A stretch of 64,000 nt of DNA from an uncultured Alistipes sp. Lineage in GTDB: Bacteria > Bacteroidota > Bacteroidia > Bacteroidales > Rikenellaceae. The notes beneath the pieces were generated by a model. The model was not told where the DNA came from and made no database searches. It worked only from the letters and a program-made list of their open reading frames with translations. Below are positions 55,186 to 63,075 of the stretch, piece by piece (positions within the stretch are counted from its first letter, which is position 1; each line of letters starts with the position of its first letter). The stretch lies in assembly GCA_900541585.1 (NCBI GenBank), contig UQKD01000006.1, positions 62,001-126,000 of the forward strand, given 5' to 3'. The translations under genes were made by a program, and so were the position numbers.

Positions 55186-56688
55186 ATGAGATTTGTAAAA
55201 TATATGACAGCCCCGATCCTCATGGCGGCCCTGTGTTCCTTCTGGGGCTGCGACAAGGATGAGGACCATCTTTCCGAAGCTGTTCTGGCAAGTGCCAATA
55301 CCCTGAATTTCGAAGCGGAAAGAGCGGCGGAAAAGATCATCACCATCTATGCCGACGCCGACTGGGTGACGGAAGTCCCCGACTGGGTGACGGTCACGCC
55401 CGACTCGGGAACCGGCGTCATGGACGTGACGATTTCGGTGACCGACAACATGCGCGACGGTGCGGAGGACAATCCCCGCAAAGCGGCCCTCGTCTTCAAG
55501 GGACGGACTCTTGCAAGCCGCGCCGAGGTGCTCATCATGCAGAACGGAGACAAATACCGCGATGTGAAGGAGTACACGGCAGGTGAACTCGCCGCCCTGG
55601 CGGACGAAACGGTCATTTCCGTACCGTCGGCGATCGTCGTGGCCGTGACGACCAAAGGCTTCGTCATCAGCGACGACAAAAATACAGACAATATCTTCGT
55701 CTCGAACAGTACGGCGGTTGCCGTCGGCGACAAGATTTCGCTGCTGGGAACCAAGTCGTCCGATTCGCAGAAACTCGCTACGGTAATCGACTGCGACGAG
55801 GTGACGGTTCTGTCCGGCGGAGCGGTCAACTACCCCGAACCGGAGGACATCAGTGCGAAAATCGACGATTACACCTCCTCCAAACGGGGATACGTCACCG
55901 TCAAGGGCATCTTCAACGGCAGCAGCCTCTCCGTTTCGGAGGACGCCAAGTATTCGGTCAGCGTCGTGGACGCACCGGCAAGCCTGGGCCTTTCCGCCCT
56001 GACCGGCCATATCGTAACCGTCACCGGCTACTACGCCGGGTTGGCCGAGCCTGTACAGCGCATCATGGCCACCGATGTCGAGGACAACGGTCTGAACGAG
56101 ATCGTCTATTTCCTGGAGAACTTCGAATGGCTCGAACCGTGGTCCGTAGCAAGCGGTGTCGGCCAAACGGTCGAGACGGATAACCTCGATGCAAAAGCGA
56201 CAGCGCTTACCTCCATAACTGTCGATGGAGTGACTGCATTCGACGCTGTCGAAAAACTCGGTTACAAGTTTATCTACGACAAGAACGACAACAAGCGCAT
56301 CTACCTCCAGCAGAACTACCTCAAATTCGGCAAGACCGGCAATCACGCAGGTATCATTCTTCCTCCGATAGACGGGGTTCCCGAAGCAAAGGACAACGTG
56401 ACACTCTCGTTCGACTGGAGCGGAATGCGGCAGGGATCCGGCAAGATCGACCCCGTCAATCTGATCGTCATCTTCGAGAACGGCAGCGACAAAGTGCAGA
56501 TCGATATACCCGAACTGGGATGGGAAGAGGGTCACAAGCTCGAATGGGTTCGCGCCGAAGTCAGCCTGAAGGGCATTACGGTCAACAAGGATACGAAGAT
56601 CACCATTACGCAGACGCAGTGGGATGTTTCGACGGCCAACCGCTGGTTCCTCGACAACATCAAAATATCCGAGCCGATAAAACTCTGA
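55186..56688 (+). CDS. BACON-domain surface lipoprotein
   Basis: 500 residues with a lipobox at Cys22 (SFWGCDKDEDH); the acidic stretch after it matches the lipoprotein export signal of Bacteroidetes. Residues of about 35-120 form a BACON domain (NTLNFEAERAAEKIITIYAD, VPDWVTVTPDSGTGVMDVTI, RKAALVFKGRT). The middle (about 125-300) is OB-fold-like, as in DUF5689-type proteins (GFVISDDKNTDNIFVSNSTA, YVTVKGIFNGSSLSVSED). The C-terminal 190 residues form a beta-sandwich resembling a carbohydrate-binding module (VTLSFDWSGMRQGSGKIDPV). It probably binds the ligand of this locus at the cell surface, in the place usually held by a SusE/F-like protein. Confidence 0.82.
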   Translation: MRFVKYMTAPILMAALCSFWGCDKDEDHLSEAVLASANTLNFEAERAAEKIITIYADADWVTEVPDWVTVTPDSGTGVMDVTISVTDNMRDGAEDNPRKAALVFKGRTLASRAEVLIMQNGDKYRDVKEYTAGELAALADETVISVPSAIVVAVTTKGFVISDDKNTDNIFVSNSTAVAVGDKISLLGTKSSDSQKLATVIDCDEVTVLSGGAVNYPEPEDISAKIDDYTSSKRGYVTVKGIFNGSSLSVSEDAKYSVSVVDAPASLGLSALTGHIVTVTGYYAGLAEPVQRIMATDVEDNGLNEIVYFLENFEWLEPWSVASGVGQTVETDNLDAKATALTSITVDGVTAFDAVEKLGYKFIYDKNDNKRIYLQQNYLKFGKTGNHAGIILPPIDGVPEAKDNVTLSFDWSGMRQGSGKIDPVNLIVIFENGSDKVQIDIPELGWEEGHKLEWVRAEVSLKGITVNKDTKITITQTQWDVSTANRWFLDNIKISEPIKL

Positions 56689-56710
56689 TAACAGGAACCC
56701 TGTAAAACGG

Positions 56711-56749
56711 AATCAGCCGTTGACCCGTGGGTCAACGGCTGATTTTTTT
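56711..56749. terminator. Strong terminator between the BACON gene and folD
   Basis: A stem of about 15 pairs (56711-56726 with 56729-56744, core CAGCCGTTGACCC) followed by a run of T residues. It lies between convergent genes and may serve both. Confidence 0.88.
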
Positions 56750-56794
56750 CAGCGGCGCCGCAAAAAAGCCGACGTTTCCGCTCTGTTCTGCCGG

Positions 56795-57652
56795 CTATCG
56801 GCCCGCCCGCCGCAGGAAACACTCGATCGTGTTCTCCATCAGGCAGCAGATCGTCATGGGTCCGACGCCGCCCGGCACGGGAGTGAGCACCGAAGCCTTG
56901 GGTTCGATGGCCGCAAAGTCTACGTCGCCGCACAACTTGCCCGTCTCCGGGTCGCGGTTGACCCCCACGTCGATCACCACGGCGCCGTCCGACACCATAT
57001 CCGCCGTGACGAACTTCGGCCGCCCGATGGCCACCACCAGAATCTCCGCCCCGCGCGTCACCTCCCCGAGGTTGCGCGTACGGCTGTGGGCCATCGTCAC
57101 CGTGGCGTTCGCGTCCAGCAGCAGTTTCGACACGGGAAGTCCCACGATATTGCTGCGGCCGATCACCACGGCACGCTTGCCCGCGATCTCCACGCCTGCG
57201 GCCCGCAGCATCTTGAGAATGCCTTTCGGGGTGCAGGGAAGCGTGCAGGGCTGTTTCTGCCACAGCGCCGCGACATTCAAAGGGTGAAAACCGTCGACGT
57301 CCTTCGACTTGTCGATGGCGGCGATCACCTTGTCCTCGTCGATGTGCTTCGGAAGGGGCAGCTGGACCAGAATGCCGTCCACCTCGTCATCGAGGTTCAG
57401 GGCTGCGATGATGTCCAGCAGTTCGGCCTCGGAGACCGACTCCGGCTTGCGGATCGTGGTATTGCGGATGCCCACCTCGGCCGATGCCTTGGCCTTGCCC
57501 GTCACATAACTCACACTGCCGGGGTCCTCGCCCACGAGGATGACCACCAGATGGGGCACGCGCCCATATTTCGCGGGGAAGGTCTTCACCTGCTCCGCCA
57601 TTTCAAGTTTCAGTTTAGCTGAAAGTTCTTTTCCGCTGATGATTTTTGCCAT
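56795..57652 (-). CDS. folD: Bifunctional methylenetetrahydrofolate dehydrogenase / methenyltetrahydrofolate cyclohydrolase
   Basis: Makes 10-formyl-tetrahydrofolate, the one-carbon donor used by PurN and PurH encoded upstream in the same cluster. 285 residues. Motifs: VSYVTGKAKASAEVGI (catalytic Tyr and Lys), GILVQLPLPKHIDEDKVIAA, KDVDGFHPLNVA, VIGRSNIVGLPVSKLLL (NADP binding) and LTPVPGGVGPMTICCLMENT. The start overlaps the 3' end of the membrane-protein gene by 38 bases, so expression is probably coupled. It is the last gene of the cluster. Confidence 0.97.
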   Translation of the reverse strand: MAKIISGKELSAKLKLEMAEQVKTFPAKYGRVPHLVVILVGEDPGSVSYVTGKAKASAEVGIRNTTIRKPESVSEAELLDIIAALNLDDEVDGILVQLPLPKHIDEDKVIAAIDKSKDVDGFHPLNVAALWQKQPCTLPCTPKGILKMLRAAGVEIAGKRAVVIGRSNIVGLPVSKLLLDANATVTMAHSRTRNLGEVTRGAEILVVAIGRPKFVTADMVSDGAVVIDVGVNRDPETGKLCGDVDFAAIEPKASVLTPVPGGVGPMTICCLMENTIECFLRRAGR

Positions 57653-58106
57653 ATATCGCTCGTATTATCTTTTCAAAAGGTATGTAAAAATGCAGAGTAC
57701 AGAATCCGATAAGCCACAATCCACCCATACTCAAGGCTTGATTGGGAACTGCGAGCATCGGTCCCTCTTCGACGCAGAGATCCTCCGCACCGATATAGAA
57801 CGACGAAACACACATTATCAAACCGAGCAAAATTCCGCAGGGAGCTAACCACCACCTCCGGCGCCACCAGTCATTCAATCGGTAGATGAACCGCAAAGGC
57901 AACCCAACTATCCCCAGTACGACGACCGTTACGACGGTCAGTAACAGCATCCACGCCGTATTGAGAGCGAAAGCAAACGCTCCTTCCACACCGCTCCAAT
58001 CCCACCAGACCGTCACTGCAAGATTCAACGCGGTGATCAGCCCCACGGCCAGCGGAAACTGATAAACGATGTGCCACTCACGGCGGACAAGGCTCGGAAG
58101 ACGCAT
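57615..58106 (-). CDS. Unknown integral membrane protein between purD and folD
   Basis: 163 residues from the ATG at 58106, which overlaps the purD stop in TGATG. Three or four hydrophobic segments are visible (FPLAVGLITALNLAVTVW, ALNTAWMLLLTVVTVVVLGI, APCGILLGLIMCVSSFYIGA, SMGGLWLIGFCTLHFYI). A basic, Trp-rich loop (NDWWRRRWWLAP) and a basic C-terminus (KNHQRKRTFS) face one side. I do not recognise a family. Overlaps with both neighbours indicate a real co-translated gene rather than a chance reading frame. A role in purine or folate metabolism is only suggested by position. Confidence 0.7.
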   Translation of the reverse strand: MRLPSLVRREWHIVYQFPLAVGLITALNLAVTVWWDWSGVEGAFAFALNTAWMLLLTVVTVVVLGIVGLPLRFIYRLNDWWRRRWWLAPCGILLGLIMCVSSFYIGAEDLCVEEGPMLAVPNQALSMGGLWLIGFCTLHFYIPFEKIIRAIYGKNHQRKRTFS

Positions 58107-59353
58107 CAATCGTCGAATGCCCGGTGACCGATGTCGGTGCGGTGGAACAGATTGTCGCAGTCGATGCGGGCCACGCCGGTCAACGCATTCTTGCGCGCCT
58201 CGGCCAGATTCTTACCCGTCCCCACCACGAACAGCACGCGGCCTCCGGCAGTGAGAATACGGTCGCCGTCGGCCCGGGTTCCCATGTGGTAAACAGCCCC
58301 TTCGACACGGTCCAGGCCTTTGATCTCATGTCCTTTTTCGTAATCGCCCGGGTAACCCTTCGAGGCCAGGACGACACCCAGCGTGGCAAAATCGTGCCAC
58401 TCCAGCTGCGTGTCGCGGCCCTCGGCCACGGCGCAGAAGATGTCGACGATGTCGCTCTTCAACCGCGGCAGCACCACCTCGGTCTCGGGATCGCCGAAAC
58501 GGGCGTTGAACTCGATGACCTCGATACCCCGCGCAGTCTTCATCAGTCCGCCGTAGAGCACGCCTTCGAAAGGACACCCTTCGGCGATCATCGCGTCGGC
58601 CACGGGCTGCATGATCCTCTCCATGGCATACCGCTCGTCGTCGGCCGTGATGAACGGCAGGGGCGAATAGGCGCCCATGCCGCCCGTATTGGGCCCCTCG
58701 TCACCGTCGTAGGCCCGTTTGTGGTCCTGCGCCAGCGCCATCGGCCACACCCGGCCGCCCGAAACGAAGCACATGAACGAAAACTCGGGTCCCTCGAGGT
58801 AATCCTCGACGACCACCTTACCCTCGCCGAACTTGTCGTCGAGCAGCATGTCTTTCAGGGCCGCTTCGGCCTCGGCCATCGTCTGGGCGATCACCACGCC
58901 TTTGCCGGCGGCCAGTCCGTCGTATTTCAGCACCGCGGGCATGGGGCGCGCCCCGACATAGGCCACGGCCTCGGCATAGTCGGTGAATGCGCGGAAACCC
59001 GCCGTCGGAATGCCGTATTTGGCCATCAGGCACTTGGCAAACTCCTTCGACGACTCGATGCGCGCCGCAGCCTTCGTGGGACCGAAGATGCGCAGCCCCG
59101 CGGCCTTGAAGCAGTCAACGACTCCCGCCGCCAGCGCCACCTCGGGACCTACGACCGTGAGGCTGATGCCCCGCTCCGCAGCGAAATCGCGCAGGCGCTC
59201 CACCTCGGTTTCGCGGATCGCCACGCACTCGGCCTGCCGGGCAATACCCGCATTCCCGGGTGCGCAGTAGATTTTCCCGACCTGCGGCGAACGCGACAGC
59301 GCGTCGACAATGGCGTGTTCGCGGCCGCCGGAACCTATTACCAAAACTTTCAT
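58106..59353 (-). CDS. purD: Phosphoribosylamine--glycine ligase
   Basis: ATP-grasp enzyme for the second step of purine synthesis (GAR synthetase). 415 residues from the ATG at 59353 (MKVLVIGSGGREHAIVDALS); a TTG six bases earlier is not needed. Motifs: VVGPEVALAAGVVD, GPTKAAARIESSKEFAKCLM, VLKYDGLAAGKGVVIAQTM (ATP binding), GPNTGGMGAYSPLP and EVIEFNARFGDPETEVVLPR. Its stop codon overlaps the start of the membrane-protein gene. Confidence 0.97.
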   Translation of the reverse strand: MKVLVIGSGGREHAIVDALSRSPQVGKIYCAPGNAGIARQAECVAIRETEVERLRDFAAERGISLTVVGPEVALAAGVVDCFKAAGLRIFGPTKAAARIESSKEFAKCLMAKYGIPTAGFRAFTDYAEAVAYVGARPMPAVLKYDGLAAGKGVVIAQTMAEAEAALKDMLLDDKFGEGKVVVEDYLEGPEFSFMCFVSGGRVWPMALAQDHKRAYDGDEGPNTGGMGAYSPLPFITADDERYAMERIMQPVADAMIAEGCPFEGVLYGGLMKTARGIEVIEFNARFGDPETEVVLPRLKSDIVDIFCAVAEGRDTQLEWHDFATLGVVLASKGYPGDYEKGHEIKGLDRVEGAVYHMGTRADGDRILTAGGRVLFVVGTGKNLAEARKNALTGVARIDCDNLFHRTDIGHRAFDD

Positions 59354-59756
59354 AAACAAAATACTTGATATTAAAAGTGCTAAACACAGTCTTCGGCTGC
59401 TGATCCTTACCGCTTTTTGGCCGGCAACTAACCGCGGGGTTTCCCTGCGGAGGCTTATGTACTTTTTGGCCGCAAAAAGTAGTAAAGCCGCGGTCTTCGC
59501 CCGCTGTTCTTTGCCGCTTTTTGCCGCCCAAAAAGCAGCGTAAAAACCAACCCGCCGCCAAAAAAGCCTGAAAGACGCGGCCTAACGCTGGCTCCGGGCG
59601 ACGGTCCCGCGAAAGCGACATGCGGATGATTTTAGCGCTACCTTTTGACACCAAAAGGCAGCGACTCGCCGCGGTTCGATCATTCTACCATCAAAAAGCA
59701 CATAACCTTCGTGACAAATGAGAAATGACGAAAGATGTCCCGTAAATCGGAAATCG
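59354..59756. repeat. 403-base purH-purD gap with three related hairpins
   Basis: Three perfect hairpins share a CTTTTTG / CAAAAAG theme: 59460-59481 (TACTTTTT arms, 8 bp), 59516-59536 (GCTTTTTG arms, 8 bp) and 59641-59658 (CCTTTTG arms, 7 bp). A half-copy, CCGCTTTTTGG, lies near 59410. No gene or clear minus-strand promoter was found. Confidence 0.6.
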
Positions 59757-61286
59757 TCAGTGCTTGAAATGGCGTTCGCCGGTAAAGCACATGGCGATAC
59801 CCTTCTCGTCGGCCTTCCGGATCGAATCCTCGTCACGGACCGAACCGCCGGGCTGCACGATCGCCGTCACACCGTACTGGGCAGCCAGCGTCACACAGTC
59901 GTCGAAGGGGAAGAAGCCGTCCGATGCCAGCACCAGACCCTCGGTGACGCCTGCGGCATGCGCCTGTTTCAGGGCGATCTCCGCCGAGCCGATGCGGTTC
60001 ATCTGTCCGGCCCCGACACCCAGCGTCCGGCCGTCCTTCACCGCCACGATGGCGTTCGACTTCACATGCTTGACGATGTGCCAGCCGAAGTTCAGGTCCT
60101 CCATCTGCTCCGGGGCAGGCTGGGCCTTCGTGACGCACATCTCCGCCGTAACGGCCTTCGTCGCCACGTCGAGGTCCTGCACCAGCAGGCCGCCGTTGAC
60201 GCTCACATACTGTTTGGGATCGACGTCGCCCTTGTCCATCTTGACTTCGAGCAGGCGCAGGTTCTTCTTCGTCGAGAGCACTTCGAGCGCCCCCTCGTCG
60301 AACGCAGGAGCCATGATGATTTCGAGGAAGATCGGCTTCATCAGCTCGGCGGCCTCGCGGGTCACCGTGCAGTTCGTGGCGACGATGCCGCCGAAGATCG
60401 ACACCTTGTCGGCCTCGTAAGCCTTGGTCCACGCCTCGACGACGTCTTTGCCCGTGGCCGCGCCGCAGGGGTTCATGTGCTTGAGACCCACGCAGAACGG
60501 CTTGTCGAACTCGCGCACGATGCACAGCGCGGCATTGGCATCCTGGATGTTATTATACGACAATTCCTTGCCACCCAGCTGTTTGGCAAAAGCCAGCGAA
60601 TAGGGAACCTCCTTCTCCTCGCGGTAAAATTTGGCTCCCTGATGGGGATTCTCGCCGTAACGCAGCGACTGCACGAGGTCGAACTCGAGGAACAGTTTTT
60701 CGTTCAGACCGGCCTGCGCACGCATATAAGTCGCGATCATCGCGTCGTACTCGGCGGTATGCGTATAGGCTTTGGCCGAGAGTTTCAGACGGGTGGCCTT
60801 TTCGGTGTTGCCGCCCTTCTCGATCTCGCCGAGGATCTGCGCATAGTCCGCGGGGTCGCACACGACCGTCACGTCGGCCCAGTTCTTGGCCGCCGAACGC
60901 AGCATCGAGGGTCCGCCGATGTCGATGTTCTCGATGGCGTCCTCCATCTTCACACCCGGCGTCTCGATCGTCCGGCGGAACGGATAGAGGTTCACGCAGA
61001 CCATGTCGATAAACTCGATGTGGTTGTCCTTCAAGGCTTTCAAATGCTCCGGATCGTCGCGGCGGGCCAGCAGTCCGCCGTGCACGTTGGGATGCAGGGT
61101 CTTCACGCGGCCGTCGCAGATCTCGGGAAATCCCGTGACGTCGCTGATGTTGATTACCTCCACGCCGCTGTCGGCCAGCAATTTCATCGTGCCGCCCGTG
61201 GCGATCACCTCCCAGCCCAGGGCACGCAGCCCCCTGGCGAACTCCACGACACCGGTTTTGTCACTTACGCTAATTAATGCTCTCAT
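59757..61286 (-). CDS. purH: Bifunctional AICAR formyltransferase / IMP cyclohydrolase
   Basis: Last two steps of IMP synthesis; 509 residues, the usual length. The N-terminal cyclohydrolase (MGS-like) domain has SVSDKTGVVEFARGLRALGW, IATGGTMKLLADSGV and GRVKTLHPNVHGGLLARRD. IDIGGPSMLRSAAKN lies at the domain border. The C-terminal transformylase domain has RYGENPHQGAKFYRE, GLKHMNPCGAATGKDVVEAW and the catalytic Lys-His dipeptide in that segment, ending CFTGERHFKH. It uses the 10-formyl-tetrahydrofolate supplied by FolD. Confidence 0.97.
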   Translation of the reverse strand: MRALISVSDKTGVVEFARGLRALGWEVIATGGTMKLLADSGVEVINISDVTGFPEICDGRVKTLHPNVHGGLLARRDDPEHLKALKDNHIEFIDMVCVNLYPFRRTIETPGVKMEDAIENIDIGGPSMLRSAAKNWADVTVVCDPADYAQILGEIEKGGNTEKATRLKLSAKAYTHTAEYDAMIATYMRAQAGLNEKLFLEFDLVQSLRYGENPHQGAKFYREEKEVPYSLAFAKQLGGKELSYNNIQDANAALCIVREFDKPFCVGLKHMNPCGAATGKDVVEAWTKAYEADKVSIFGGIVATNCTVTREAAELMKPIFLEIIMAPAFDEGALEVLSTKKNLRLLEVKMDKGDVDPKQYVSVNGGLLVQDLDVATKAVTAEMCVTKAQPAPEQMEDLNFGWHIVKHVKSNAIVAVKDGRTLGVGAGQMNRIGSAEIALKQAHAAGVTEGLVLASDGFFPFDDCVTLAAQYGVTAIVQPGGSVRDEDSIRKADEKGIAMCFTGERHFKH

Positions 61287-61359
61287 AATCTATTTTCAAT
61301 TTTACCGCCGAACTCTTCCGACCGCTGCCGTCGTCGCCTGCGGCGCCGTTTACAAGTCC

Positions 61360-61409
61360 GCCCCTCCCTGAACCCCTCTCTCGGGAGGGGCTTATCGCAT
61401 GCGAGCGGA
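61360..61409. repeat. Intergenic repeat, copy B (same family as 33642-33688)
   Basis: CCCCTCTC with GGGAGGGG forms a hairpin, followed by CTTATCGCATGCGAGCGGA. The exact palindrome TCGCATGCGA is at 61395-61404. It sits in the 186-base gap between purN and purH, in the same orientation relative to its flanking genes as copy A. Confidence 0.6.
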
Positions 61410-61472
61410 AGCGATTCAATTGTCAATTGCACAACACGGCAAAACGAACCCGTTCGACGATATTAAAACTAC

Positions 61473-62033
61473 CTACCTTATTAATTTACCAATCGTTTCA
61501 ATATACAGCGGATATTCCACGGCGTGAATCATCTGCTCCAGTTCTTCGATGTCATTTCCCTCGTAGGGAAAAGCCCTCTGGGCGATGATGCGCCCGCCGT
61601 CCAGCTCGGCATCGACGTAGTGGATCGTCACGCCGAAGACCTTGACGCCGTATTCCAGCGCCTGCTCGATGGCGTGCGCCCCGCGGAAGGCCGGCAGCAG
61701 CGAGGGATGGATGTTGATGATCCGCCCGCCGTAGGCCCCCAGCAGCACGTCGCCCACGATACGCATGTAGCCCGCCAGACAGACCAGTTCCACGCCCGCG
61801 GCATCCAGCCGCGCGACGATCTCCCGTTCGTAGTCCGCCTTCGAAGCGTACTGTTTCGGGGCGAAGACAAACGCCCCGACCCCGTGCTCCGCAGCCCTTT
61901 CGACCACCTTCGCACCGGGTTTGTCGCAGACCATCAGCACGACTTCGGCATCCAGCACACCCTGCTCGCAGGCCGTGACGATGGCTTCGAAGTTTGTGCC
62001 GCTACCGCTGGCGAAGACTGCAAGGCGCCGCAT
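61473..62033 (-). CDS. purN: Phosphoribosylglycinamide formyltransferase
   Basis: Third step of purine synthesis, using 10-formyl-tetrahydrofolate. 186 residues from the ATG at 62033 (MRRLAVFASGSGTNFEAIVT), 4 bases after the purM stop. A longer reading to 62054 overlaps purM and has no family similarity in the extra residues. Motifs: FASGSGTN (phosphate loop), CLAGYMRIVGDVLLGAYGG, NIHPSLLPAFRGAHAIEQAL (catalytic Asn/His) and GVTIHYVDAELDGGRIIAQR (catalytic Asp). Confidence 0.96.
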   Translation of the reverse strand: MRRLAVFASGSGTNFEAIVTACEQGVLDAEVVLMVCDKPGAKVVERAAEHGVGAFVFAPKQYASKADYEREIVARLDAAGVELVCLAGYMRIVGDVLLGAYGGRIINIHPSLLPAFRGAHAIEQALEYGVKVFGVTIHYVDAELDGGRIIAQRAFPYEGNDIEELEQMIHAVEYPLYIETIGKLIR

Positions 62034-62037
62034 CCGT

Positions 62038-63063
62038 CTACCGGATGACGACACCCTCGGTGTCCGTTACGCGTCCGATGACCGTGGCCCGCTCGCCCTG
62101 CTCCGTGAGGATGCCGATGGCCTTCTGCGCCTCGGCGGCATCGAGCGCGATGACCATGCCGATACCCATGTTGAAGATATTGAACATCTCGCGGTGGGCC
62201 ACCTGGCCGTATTTCTCCAGGAAGCGGAACACGGGCAGAATCTCCCATGACCCTTCGTCGATCTCAAGCCCCTGACCCTCGTGCAGGATGCGGGGGATGT
62301 TCTCGTCGAAACCGCCGCCCGTGATGTGGCTGATACCGTGCACGTCGCAGTTGCGAACCACCTCCAGCACCTGCTTCACGTAGATTTTCGTCGGCGTGAG
62401 CAGCACCTCGCCCAGCAGTTTGTTCGAAAGTTCCGGATAGGACTCGCGCAGGTTCAGGCAGTTGTCCGCAACGATCTTGCGCACGAGGCTGAAGCCGTTG
62501 GAGTGCACGCCGCTCGACGCAACGCCCACCAGCACGTCGCCGGCCCTGACCTTCGATCCGTCGATCAGCTGCGACTTCTCCACGACGCCCACCGTGAATC
62601 CGGCGATGTCGTATTCGCCCTCGGCGTACATGCCCGGCATCTCGGCGGTCTCGCCGCCCACCAGCGCACAGCCGGTCTGGCGGCAGCCCTCGGCGACACC
62701 CGCTACGATGGCCTCGATCTTCTGGGGTTCGTTGTGCCCCACGGCCACGTAGTCGAGGAACACCAGCGGTTCGGCGCCCTGCGCCAGCACGTCGTTGACG
62801 CACATGGCCACGGCGTCGATGCCGATCGTATCGTGCTTGTCCATCTCGAAGGCCAGCTTGAGTTTGGTTCCCACGCCGTCGGTGCCGCTCACGAGCACCG
62901 GCTCCTTCACCTTGAGGGCCGAGAGGTCGAACATCCCGCCGAAGGCGCCGATGTTCCCCATCACACCCAGACGCGAGGTCGAGGCCACATGCTTTTTGAT
63001 GCGCCGCACCACTTCGTATCCGGCTTCGAGATTCACGCCGGCCTTTTCATAAGATTGTGCCAT
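62038..63063 (-). CDS. purM: Phosphoribosylformylglycinamidine cyclo-ligase
   Basis: Fifth step of purine synthesis (AIR synthetase), ATP-dependent ring closure. 341 residues. Motifs: [40 protein letters not shown] with [48 protein letters not shown] and [18 protein letters not shown]. It is 12 bases from purF and 4 from purN, so translation is coupled or nearly so. Confidence 0.97.
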   Translation of the reverse strand: MAQSYEKAGVNLEAGYEVVRRIKKHVASTSRLGVMGNIGAFGGMFDLSALKVKEPVLVSGTDGVGTKLKLAFEMDKHDTIGIDAVAMCVNDVLAQGAEPLVFLDYVAVGHNEPQKIEAIVAGVAEGCRQTGCALVGGETAEMPGMYAEGEYDIAGFTVGVVEKSQLIDGSKVRAGDVLVGVASSGVHSNGFSLVRKIVADNCLNLRESYPELSNKLLGEVLLTPTKIYVKQVLEVVRNCDVHGISHITGGGFDENIPRILHEGQGLEIDEGSWEILPVFRFLEKYGQVAHREMFNIFNMGIGMVIALDAAEAQKAIGILTEQGERATVIGRVTDTEGVVIR

Positions 63064-63075
63064 ATTTTTTCCTTG

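Noticed and set aside
62034..62054. Earlier start for purN
   Set aside because: Overlaps the purM stop and adds seven residues not found before the conserved MRRLAVFASGSGTN.
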